DNA from: CAZQXD01 sp964597315
GTDB lineage: Bacteria; Pseudomonadota; Gammaproteobacteria; Competibacterales; Competibacteraceae
Assembly: GCA_964597315.1 (NCBI GenBank)
Contig: CAZQXD010000023.1
Coordinates: 1 to 60,791 of the forward strand
Length of the DNA stretch: 60,791 nt
Direction: 5' to 3'
The position numbers and the translations under genes are program-made. The notes beneath the pieces are model-generated. The model was not told the origin of the DNA. It saw nothing but the letters and a program-made list of their open reading frames with translations, and ran no database searches. Below are positions 8,714 to 16,930 of this stretch, in pieces. How positions within the stretch are numbered: position 1 is the stretch's first letter; each line of letters opens with the position of its first letter.

Positions 8714-11700
8714 TCAGCGTTCAATGGTGTAAACCAAATCCGCGCTATTATTCTCGCCGCTGGTGGTGGACTCGAACACCAGCCGCTTGCTGAGCTGATA
8801 GCGCAGGTTAAACGTGTTCACCGCCTCGAACAGGCCGATGCCGTAGCTCACGTACAATTCCGGGGACAGGTACTTACCCACCACCAGGGAGGCTTCCTCC
8901 ACAGTATCCCCGGATTCGAACTTGAAGGTATCCAGTTGGAAGGCTTCGGATAGGCGCTCGGTCACCAGATTACCGCCGCTAAACCCAATGGCGGCGGCGG
9001 CTTTATAGAGCAGCTCGCTTTCGGAGCCGGAGCGGGCGTCTGGGGGGCGGCCGAACAGCAGATAGGACAGAATGCTGGTATCGGGCATGACGGGATCGGA
9101 ATACAGTTGCAGCCGGGGGTTTTTGACCGTGCCGGTGACCTGCACCCCGGCGGTGACATCATCCACGTCCCTAGCCACTTCCAGGTCCAGGCCCGGATTG
9201 TCCACCGGGCCGCCGCTGAACAGTACTCGGCCACGATTGATATCCAGCTCCTGGCCGTAGACCTTGTATTGCCCCGTTTCCACCTGAATAGCGCCCGTCC
9301 CCCGGGGGGCGAGCTGGGGGGTTTGCTCCACCAGCAGGCTACCGTCCAGCTTGCCCTTGAAGCCAGCGGCCTCCACCCGCACATCGTCGCCCAGGGTCAC
9401 CCGTACGCTGGCGAAGAGGTCCAGCCCGGCGGGCTGTTCCGGGTTTTGGGTGGCTTCCGGTTGCTCCGGAGGCATGTTCGGATCATTGACGATGACCACA
9501 TCATCGGACACCGCCACCCCGGAGCTGATGTCCGGTGGACTGATCAGGGCCTTGGGCACCTTTACCTCCCCCTGAACCCGCAAGTCCCCATCGGCCAGCC
9601 GGATGCTCAGATCCGGGGCGATGATCACCTGGATTTCCTGGGTGGCCATGGCCTCGAAGTTCTCGCCCACGATGTTCAGATCCAGGCGCGGCCCGGCCGG
9701 GTCGAGCAGGCCGTCCAGAGTCAGCTTGCCGGCCCCGGATTCGGCGGACCCGCCGAGGGTTAAGGGGCCGGAGCCGTCGGCCACGACGCCCAGTTGTACA
9801 TTGTGTACCCGGGTGCCAGTGTCGGGCAGATCGGCGGCGGCGTCCACCACCCGCAGTTCACCCTTGATGACCGGCACCGGCAGGGTGCCGCCCAGTTGCA
9901 GGTCGGCCAGCAGCCGACCCTCGGTATTGGCCACCTGGGGCACAAAGGCCGACACCAGGGCCAGGTCGTCGATTCGGGCGTTTACCGAGCCGTTAAGACG
10001 GTTGGCCTGGCCCAGTTCCCGCACCGCCAGATCCGCATCAACCTGGCCCAAGCCCCCCAGATCCAGGGTCAGCTTACCGGTGGCGGCGGTGTCCTCAATC
10101 CGGGCGTTCACACTGCCTCCCCCCAAGCGCACGGTCACCGGGCCGCTGCTACTGATCAGTCGTAAATTGCCGGGGCTGAGACCAAAATCCCCTTGGGCGC
10201 TGATTCGCCCGGCCGGGCTGGACTCGCCCCTGGCCGTGCCGCTCAGGATCACGTCCAGGCCCACGTTCTCGGGCAGCAGCGTCTCGAAGCGGGCCAGGTC
10301 CAGTTGGGATAAAGACAACTCGCCCTTGGCTCCGGCGGCGGCCGACCAGCCCCCCTCCACGCAGACTTGGCTAGGCCGACTGGCCAGGCACACGGCCTGG
10401 GCGGTGGCCTGTTGCGCCGAGACGCTCAGAGCGGCGGGAGAGGTTAGGGACCAATCCCCGGCCGCCGTGCCCAGGGCCGCCAGGCGGTTCAGGACGCCCC
10501 GCCAGATGTCCCCCTCCAGTCCCCCGTCCAGCCCCAGTTCCAGGCGGGCGGGGTCTCCGTTCAGAGTGACGGCCAGGTCGTGCCGGGACGGCGTGCCATT
10601 CCCTTTCAGGGTCAGGGTCCGCCAGGGCTGGCCCCCCAGCACCAGCTCAGTGGCGCTGACATCCAGCCGCGAGGGGGTGTTGCCAGCGGCATCCACCAGG
10701 GCCTGGCCTCGCAACTGGCTGATCTGGGTCTCGCCCACAGCCAGTTCGTCCCCGGACAGCTTGAGTTCCACGGCCGGTTGGGCCCGAGGACCCCGCACTG
10801 CGCCAGAGCCTTGGAGCGTACCGGAGGCTGCGGGCAGCAGATTGCCCAATTTGGGGATGTTCAGCTCCCAGGCCAGATCCCAGGTGTCCTGGAGGGTGCC
10901 GGAGGCGTCGAGCCGGGCCTCCCCGGCTCGCAGTCGCAGCACCTTGATGGCCAGGTCATCGCCATCCACGGCCAGCTCCGCCCGACCGTCCAGGGGCTGG
11001 CCCCGCAAGGCGCCGGACAGTTCGGTCAGTTGGGCCGTGGCCTGGAGCCGCTCCCCCAGGCTGCCCTGGCTTAGGGCCTTAAAGGTCAGGGCGTTGGGGG
11101 CTTCCGGCCATTGTTGGCTGGGGTTCAGGCCAGTGGCTCCAAGTTCCGCCTGCCAGCTCACCCCAGGTTGCCAGCGGGCGCTGGCCTGGCCCCGGACCTC
11201 TCCCCCCAGCACCTGGCCGGTGAGCTGAAACCGCTCCAGGGCCTGGTCGCTGCCCTGGCCCTCCAAGGCCCAGCGGCCCTCGGGAATGGCCGGTCCCTTT
11301 ACCAGGGTGTTCAGGGTGAAGGTGTAATCCTCGAAGCGGCCCTTGGCTTGGAAGCGGCCCTCGGGGCTTTGCACTTGGGGTTCCCCCACCAGGGGCCAGA
11401 CCAGGGACCGCCATTGACCGGTGGCGTCGAAGGACTGATCCACTAAGCTGAATTCCCCTTGGGCGTCCAGGGACAAGTCCCCCTCTGGGGCGCTCAGGGA
11501 CAGTTCCGATACCCGTAGCCGCTGATCGCTACCGGCGGCCGCCGCCCGGGCATTGACCGTGCCGAACTCGGCGCTCTCCAAGGCGGCTTGTAGCCGGGCC
11601 TGATAGTCCTGGGGCGTGCCGGAGGCGCTGAACTGGCCGTCGTCGCTCCGGATCTGGGGTTCCCCTACCAGGGGCCAGGTCAGGGTCCGCCATTGTCCCT

Positions 11701-13318
11701 GGGCCTGGAACGCCAGGTCTGCGAAACCCAACTCTCCCTGGGCGGTCAGGTCTAGCTTGCGGTCGGGGTTGGTGAGATGGATGCGCCCGAGAGTGATGCG
11801 CTGGTCGCTGCCTTGGGCTTCCAGGTCGGCGTCCACTTGGCCGAATTGGGCGCCGCTCACCGCCGCCTGGACGCTGGCCCGGTAATCCTGGGGGGTGCCG
11901 GTGGCGCTGAACCGGCCTTGGGGGCTTTGCACTTGAGGCTCACCGGCGAGGGGCCAGGCCAGGGCCGCCCACTGGCCCTGGGCCTGGAAGCGCAGATCGG
12001 CGAAGGCCAGCCGGCCCGTCAGGTCCAAAGCCAGTTCGCCCTGGGGGTCGACGAGGGACAGTTCCGTGACCTGGACCTGTTGGTCGCTGCCCTGGGCCTT
12101 GAGCCGGGCCGCCAGTCGGCCGAAGTCCCGGCCTTCCAGGGCGGCCTCCAACTCGGCCCGATAGTCCTGGAAAGTACCGGTGGCGCTGAACTGGCCAGTG
12201 GGGCTTTGGATTTGGGGTTCGCCGACCAGCGGCCAGGCCAGGGCCTGCCAGCGGCCCTGGGCGTCCACAGTTCGCTGGACCAGGTCCAGGTCGGCGCTGG
12301 CCTGGAGGGACAGGGGGCTGTCGGCGGCGCTCAGGCTCAGTTCATCGACACGAATAGCCTCCCGGCTGCCGACGGCGGACAGCACCGCCCGGGTTTGGCC
12401 CAGTTCGGGCAGGGTAGCGGCAAACTGGCCATCGGCCTGGAAATCCTCGGGGCTGCCCCGGGTGACCAGTTGCCCGGTCAGGTGGGCGTCGGCTAACTGG
12501 GGGTCCAGCAGGCCCATGTCCAGGCGACTGATCTCCAGGCGGGCGTCCCAGGTCGGTTGTTGGAAGACTTGGCTGGCTTTGGCCTCCAGAACCGCCGCCA
12601 CCGCCCCGGACAGGGTCTGGCCGAGTTGAAAATCATTACGCAATTCACCGGCGATCCGGCCCTGCCCGGACACCGCTCCGGCCCGGGGATCGGTGTAATT
12701 CCAGCCTATGTCCAAGTCCAGGGGCCAGGGACCCACCGGCTTGATCCGCCCCTTGAGGTCCAACCCGGCTTGAGGCTGGCTGGCCTTCAGGGTCAGGGTA
12801 TCCACGACGAAGGCGTCATCTTCGGTGTAAATCCGCGCCTTCAGGGCGTCGATGACCAGGCTCTCCCCGGCAGGGGGGTGAATAGTCACCCCGGCGATAT
12901 CCAGGTCCTGGATCTGGATATCCACGGGCAGGGTGATATCCGGCAACGCCGGTCCCTGGGCAGGCTCCGGCTCGGTGTCCGGCGCCGGGGTGGGCAGACG
13001 CACCACCACCCCCCGGGCAAACACCCGCTGGATACGTACATCCGCCAGCAGCAGCCGGGCTAGGCTCCAGTCCAGCTCCAGCACCTGGAAGGCCACATCC
13101 AGCTCCCCGTCCCGGTACCGCAGGTCGGTAAAGCGGATCGGCCCGGCCAGTGGACCTTCGATAGCGCCGTAAGTCAGTTCCCCGGGCAGGAAGTCGTTGA
13201 CCTTGTCCACGATCCATTGGGTGGTCTTGCCGGGAGTGATGCCGAACAGGGCTTGGGCAGGAGAGACCGGTAGCCAGAACAGGGCCAGCAGCAGCACAAT
13301 CGGCAGGCGGGCGCTCAT
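8714..13318 (-). CDS. tamB: translocation and assembly module inner-membrane component TamB
   Basis: A 1534-residue AsmA/TamB-family protein. It has an N-terminal signal-anchor (residues 1-23), a very long periplasmic beta-rich body and the C-terminal DUF490 domain, which ends in an outer-membrane-protein-like strand (FESTTSGENNSADLVYTIER). With TamA it spans the envelope; the family acts in outer-membrane protein insertion and phospholipid transport. The ATG overlaps the tamA stop by 4 bases. Within residues about 360-730 there are four tandem copies of a 93-residue unit, unusually regular for this family and reported separately. Larger than E. coli TamB (about 1260), largely because of this expansion. 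Confidence 0.95.
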   Translation of the reverse strand: MSARLPIVLLLALFWLPVSPAQALFGITPGKTTQWIVDKVNDFLPGELTYGAIEGPLAGPIRFTDLRYRDGELDVAFQVLELDWSLARLLLADVRIQRVFARGVVVRLPTPAPDTEPEPAQGPALPDITLPVDIQIQDLDIAGVTIHPPAGESLVIDALKARIYTEDDAFVVDTLTLKASQPQAGLDLKGRIKPVGPWPLDLDIGWNYTDPRAGAVSGQGRIAGELRNDFQLGQTLSGAVAAVLEAKASQVFQQPTWDARLEISRLDMGLLDPQLADAHLTGQLVTRGSPEDFQADGQFAATLPELGQTRAVLSAVGSREAIRVDELSLSAADSPLSLQASADLDLVQRTVDAQGRWQALAWPLVGEPQIQSPTGQFSATGTFQDYRAELEAALEGRDFGRLAARLKAQGSDQQVQVTELSLVDPQGELALDLTGRLAFADLRFQAQGQWAALAWPLAGEPQVQSPQGRFSATGTPQDYRASVQAAVSGAQFGQVDADLEAQGSDQRITLGRIHLTNPDRKLDLTAQGELGFADLAFQAQGQWRTLTWPLVGEPQIRSDDGQFSASGTPQDYQARLQAALESAEFGTVNARAAAAGSDQRLRVSELSLSAPEGDLSLDAQGEFSLVDQSFDATGQWRSLVWPLVGEPQVQSPEGRFQAKGRFEDYTFTLNTLVKGPAIPEGRWALEGQGSDQALERFQLTGQVLGGEVRGQASARWQPGVSWQAELGATGLNPSQQWPEAPNALTFKALSQGSLGERLQATAQLTELSGALRGQPLDGRAELAVDGDDLAIKVLRLRAGEARLDASGTLQDTWDLAWELNIPKLGNLLPAASGTLQGSGAVRGPRAQPAVELKLSGDELAVGETQISQLRGQALVDAAGNTPSRLDVSATELVLGGQPWRTLTLKGNGTPSRHDLAVTLNGDPARLELGLDGGLEGDIWRGVLNRLAALGTAAGDWSLTSPAALSVSAQQATAQAVCLASRPSQVCVEGGWSAAAGAKGELSLSQLDLARFETLLPENVGLDVILSGTARGESSPAGRISAQGDFGLSPGNLRLISSSGPVTVRLGGGSVNARIEDTAATGKLTLDLGGLGQVDADLAVRELGQANRLNGSVNARIDDLALVSAFVPQVANTEGRLLADLQLGGTLPVPVIKGELRVVDAAADLPDTGTRVHNVQLGVVADGSGPLTLGGSAESGAGKLTLDGLLDPAGPRLDLNIVGENFEAMATQEIQVIIAPDLSIRLADGDLRVQGEVKVPKALISPPDISSGVAVSDDVVIVNDPNMPPEQPEATQNPEQPAGLDLFASVRVTLGDDVRVEAAGFKGKLDGSLLVEQTPQLAPRGTGAIQVETGQYKVYGQELDINRGRVLFSGGPVDNPGLDLEVARDVDDVTAGVQVTGTVKNPRLQLYSDPVMPDTSILSYLLFGRPPDARSGSESELLYKAAAAIGFSGGNLVTERLSEAFQLDTFKFESGDTVEEASLVVGKYLSPELYVSYGIGLFEAVNTFNLRYQLSKRLVFESTTSGENNSADLVYTIER
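11120..12235 (-). repeat. four tandem 279-bp coding repeats within tamB
   Basis: Taking the W of WPLVGEPQ as the phase marker, copies begin at 12235, 11956, 11677 and 11398 (minus strand), each exactly 279 bases (93 codons) apart. Shared anchors in each copy are W-P-L-x-G-E-P-Q, a Q/R-F-S-A-x-G-T segment, D-Y, and A-x-G-S-D-Q. The fourth copy decays in its second half. A more diverged partial unit precedes the first. Confidence 0.85.
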
Positions 13319-15090
13319 AAGTCCGGCCCTATGGTCAGGTGCAGGCGAATAGCGTCGCCCGGTTCGTTGAAGCCATGGGCCAGGTCCACCCGCACCGGCC
13401 CTACCGGGGATAGCCAGCGCACCCCGAGTCCGGCGCCGAACTTCAGGTCCGGGGCCTCGTCGTCGAAGGCGTCGCCGGCGTCCACGAAAGCGGCTACGCT
13501 CCAGTTTTCTCGGACGCTATGATCGTATTCCACTGAACCCACGGTCAGGTATTTGGCCCCGACCACCTCGTCGTCGGCGTCCCGGGGACCGATGCTGTCC
13601 AGGGAGTAGCCCCGCACACTGCGGTCGCCCCCGGCGAAGAAGCGCAAAGAGGCGGGCAGTTTGTCAAAGCCCCCGGAAATCAGGGTAGCTCCGAACTGGC
13701 CCCGGGCGATGAACCGGCCATCCGCGCCGATGGATTTTATCCATTTGCCGTTAACCGTGCCTTGGGTGAAGGTGACATCCGATAGCAGCCCCTCGTAGGC
13801 TCCCTTGATCCCCAGGCTCAGGCGGCTGCCGTCCCGGGCGTACAACCGGTCCTTGGCGTCCACCCGGCTCCACTCGGCGCCGGGAATGAGCAGGGTGGTG
13901 GTCTGCTCCTCGCCGCTGAACTCGAAAGTCTCATAGAGATAATCCAGGGATAGCACTTGCAGCCATGGACCGAGCTGGCTTTGCTTGGTGAAGCCCAGGA
14001 TGGTGGTGGCGGCGGTCTTGGTGTCGGAATCCTCTTCGGTGTGGCTCAAACGGATGCCGAAGCGGTCGGTGCGAGGATCGGCGCCGGGAATGGTGTACTC
14101 CCCGGCCAGCCCGTATTTGATCTGAGAGGCCAGTAGGTCGATGCGGTAGCGATGACCCTGGCGGTTCACATAGCGGCCCTCCACTCCCAGCCGCCCCCGG
14201 ACGCCGGTGTCGGTGCCATAGCCGATGCCGGCGATGTATTTGCGGGGCTTGCGAGGTTCCAATAGCACCTCCACAGGCAGGGTTAGGTCCTCGGCCCGAT
14301 CCGGGGACGCCTGCACCTCCACCTGGTCGAAATACTCGCTATTGATGAGATCGCTTTGCAGGCTCAAAAGCTTGTCCACCTCATAGGGATCGCCGGGTTG
14401 GAAGTCCCGATAGCGGTCTAGGAACTTCGGGTCCAGGGCGTCCTGCTGAAAAGACACCTGGCCCAGGCTGTAGCGGGGGCCGGTGTCAAAGTGGATGGTG
14501 ATCATGGCTTGGTAGGACTGCATATTCACCACCGCCCGGCTGACTTTCAGGCGGGCGTCGAAATAGCCCCGCTCGGCGGCGATGTTCTGCAAGGCTGCCT
14601 TGATGTCCTGGTAGCGGGGGTGTTCCAGTACCTGGCCCTGGGCCAGGGGCAGGCTGTCCAGGAGTCGTTGATAGACGGGATCATCCCGCCCGTCCCCCTC
14701 TATCTGCACCTCCAGTTCGGTGATGCGCACCGGGTCTCCAGGGCTGACGGTGTAGTGAGCCTCCCAGACCGTCGGTGTCTCTTTTAGGTCGGACTCAATG
14801 ACCGGACGGTAGAGACCGAAGGGTTGCAAGGCGCGGCGGATTTCCTCCTCGGCCCGGTTATGGAAAAACCGCAACCGCACCGGGTTGGCGACCGGTGCGT
14901 CGTTCATCTTCCAGATGCCTAGATACAGCCGGACATTGTCTAGCGACCGCCCTTCCAGGCCGTTGATGGAGACTTTAAGGGGTTTTCCCTCCGCTGGCTG
15001 GGCTTGGGACACGCCCGATAGACAGGCGGCCAACAGCAACAGGCCGAATAGCCTGGTAAAATTCCCTTTGGGGAGCGGTTCTGGTGGCAT
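13315..15090 (-). CDS. tamA: outer-membrane assembly factor TamA (Omp85 family)
   Basis: From the ATG at 15090 the product is 591 residues: signal peptide (about 1-31, ending SQAQ), three POTRA-like modules (about 35-265) and a 16-strand-type barrel domain. The barrel carries the Omp85 signature GGDRSVRGY near residue 500 and ends with the aromatic-poor GDAIRLHLTIGPDL. It partners TamB, whose gene follows with a 4-base overlap. A GTG at 15153 overlaps the upstream stop and would allow coupled translation, but it would put 21 extra residues before the signal peptide, so I prefer the ATG. Confidence 0.93.
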   Translation of the reverse strand: MPPEPLPKGNFTRLFGLLLLAACLSGVSQAQPAEGKPLKVSINGLEGRSLDNVRLYLGIWKMNDAPVANPVRLRFFHNRAEEEIRRALQPFGLYRPVIESDLKETPTVWEAHYTVSPGDPVRITELEVQIEGDGRDDPVYQRLLDSLPLAQGQVLEHPRYQDIKAALQNIAAERGYFDARLKVSRAVVNMQSYQAMITIHFDTGPRYSLGQVSFQQDALDPKFLDRYRDFQPGDPYEVDKLLSLQSDLINSEYFDQVEVQASPDRAEDLTLPVEVLLEPRKPRKYIAGIGYGTDTGVRGRLGVEGRYVNRQGHRYRIDLLASQIKYGLAGEYTIPGADPRTDRFGIRLSHTEEDSDTKTAATTILGFTKQSQLGPWLQVLSLDYLYETFEFSGEEQTTTLLIPGAEWSRVDAKDRLYARDGSRLSLGIKGAYEGLLSDVTFTQGTVNGKWIKSIGADGRFIARGQFGATLISGGFDKLPASLRFFAGGDRSVRGYSLDSIGPRDADDEVVGAKYLTVGSVEYDHSVRENWSVAAFVDAGDAFDDEAPDLKFGAGLGVRWLSPVGPVRVDLAHGFNEPGDAIRLHLTIGPDL

Positions 15091-15149
15091 GTAATCGTTG
15101 TCCGCGTTGTTATCGCATCTCGAAAAGTATAGGCGGCGGCTGTCCAGGA

Positions 15150-16724
15150 TCACCCCCGCAGTCGCGCCAGCAGGGCCGCCATGACTTTCTGGGGATCATC
15201 GTCGGCCCACAGGGGGTGTTCGGACTCATCCGGGGGCCGATAGCCTTGCAGTTGGCGTTCTAGAATCGTCCCGTCCGCCTCGGCGGCGTCATTTCCCCGG
15301 TCCCGGCGTTCCCGCACCCGCTGACGCAGGGTGTCCGGGTCGGCCCGGCAGGCCAGCAATACAAAGGGCAGCCCCCGGCGCTCGGCCAGATGGCGAAATA
15401 GGGTTCGTTGCCGCGCCTCCAGAAAAGTGGCGTCCACCAGCACCGGCCAGTCGGCCCCCAGCACCGTATCGGCCAGTTCCGCCAGCCGTCCATAGGTGTG
15501 CGCCGTGGACTGGGGAGTGTACAGACCTTCATCCGGGGCCGAACCGCTGTCGGCCAGGGAAGGCAATCCATGCAGGCGCTTGCGTTCCACATCGGAGCGC
15601 AGCCGCACCGCATCCAGGGATTCCAGTAATTGACCGCTGTGCCAGGACTTGCCGGAACCGGACAGGCCGTGGGTGATGAGCATAAACGGCTGGGGTGGTC
15701 GGGTGAACGCCTTGGCCAGTTCCAGGTATGCCCGAACCTCGTCCCGCGTCGCGTCCCGCTTCTCGGTGGGCAAATCCCCCTGAGCCAGGCGGATGGCGGC
15801 GATCTTGGCCCGCACTATGGCCCGGTAAACCTGATAAAAGGGCAGCACTTCCAGGCCGGCGTAATCGCCTCCGTGTTCCAGATAGACATTGAGCAGCCGC
15901 CGGGCGGCGCTCGGGGCTTGGCGGTGGCGCAGGTCCATGAGCAGAAAGCCCAGATCGGCCATCACGTCGATCCAGCGCAGGTCCTCATTGAACTCGATAC
16001 AATCGAAGGGGACCGGTCGGTCGTTGCTGAGAACGATATTGCCCAGGTGTAGGTCGCCGTGGCACTCCCGCACCCAGCCGCCGGCCTTGCGGGCGCGAAA
16101 CACCGGCGCTAGGCGCTCGAACGTAGCCCGGGTCCAGCTCTCCAGATCGACCGCCAGGTTTCGGTCGGCGGGCGCTTCCAGGCGTCGGTCCAATTCGGCA
16201 AAGTTGTCCAGGGCCGGGGCTAGCACCGCCTCTGGCGCACCGAAGCGGCTATTCGCTCCGGCTTTGGTGGCAGCGGCGTGAAAACCCGCCAGCAGGGTTG
16301 CCAGGACGTCCAACTCCGCCGCCGTCACCCGACCCGCCGTCAGCCGCCGGTCCAACAGCGCGTCCTGATCGAAGCGGCGCATCCGCACGGCCCATTCCAG
16401 CACCGGACCGCTACCGCCAAAGCGTGGCGAATCCGGCTTGCCGGTGATGGGTGGGCAGTCCAGATACAATTCGGGGGCGGTGCGGTGATTGAGGCGCAGT
16501 TCATCCCGGCAGGCGGCCTCCCGGCGGGCCAGGGTGGTAAAATCCAAAAAGCCCAGGTTCAGGGGTTTTTTGATCTTGTAGGCGTAGTCCCCGGCCAGCA
16601 ATATATGGGAGATATGGGTTTCCAGATGCGCCACGCCAACCGCCGGATGGGAATAGGCGGCGGGGTCCAGCAGCGCCTGAAGCAGGCGCTGCTGGCGTTC
16701 GGATGGGGTATCGCTGGCTGGCAT
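15150..16724 (-). CDS. aminoglycoside-phosphotransferase-like / P-loop kinase fusion
   Basis: A 524-residue two-domain protein. The N-terminal part (about 1-330) is an APH/choline-kinase-like fold with CHGDLHLGNIVL (catalytic-loop HGD and metal-binding N) near residue 222 and FDCIEFN near 239. The C-terminal part (about 345-524) is a zeta-toxin/AAA-type small-molecule kinase domain with a P-loop THGLSGSGKSWHS near 353. This fusion is widespread in proteobacteria and annotated only generically; the substrate is unknown. It is first in a likely operon with tamA and tamB (overlap or 59-base gap, depending on the tamA start). Confidence 0.87.
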   Translation of the reverse strand: MPASDTPSERQQRLLQALLDPAAYSHPAVGVAHLETHISHILLAGDYAYKIKKPLNLGFLDFTTLARREAACRDELRLNHRTAPELYLDCPPITGKPDSPRFGGSGPVLEWAVRMRRFDQDALLDRRLTAGRVTAAELDVLATLLAGFHAAATKAGANSRFGAPEAVLAPALDNFAELDRRLEAPADRNLAVDLESWTRATFERLAPVFRARKAGGWVRECHGDLHLGNIVLSNDRPVPFDCIEFNEDLRWIDVMADLGFLLMDLRHRQAPSAARRLLNVYLEHGGDYAGLEVLPFYQVYRAIVRAKIAAIRLAQGDLPTEKRDATRDEVRAYLELAKAFTRPPQPFMLITHGLSGSGKSWHSGQLLESLDAVRLRSDVERKRLHGLPSLADSGSAPDEGLYTPQSTAHTYGRLAELADTVLGADWPVLVDATFLEARQRTLFRHLAERRGLPFVLLACRADPDTLRQRVRERRDRGNDAAEADGTILERQLQGYRPPDESEHPLWADDDPQKVMAALLARLRG

Positions 16725-16930
16725 GGATATGTCCGTGGGAATGTTCTAGGAGTGAGCGCGAGATGAACGGCAAGTTCCCGGACGGTATTATCCTAACCCG
16801 CACCGGCGCCGCGCAAGACAGCCTTTTCCCGCCCAAGATGATAGAATCCGCGGTCTCGCAACCACAGTCCAGACGCTTATGAGGTCCCAAGGCAGCGACT
16901 CCCCACGCCGGGAACCGCGCCGTCCACATC

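Noticed and set aside
9603..11228. A 541-codon plus-strand open frame opposite tamB
   Set aside because: It is a high-GC antisense shadow of the tamB repeats, Ser/Pro/Arg-rich, with no family features.
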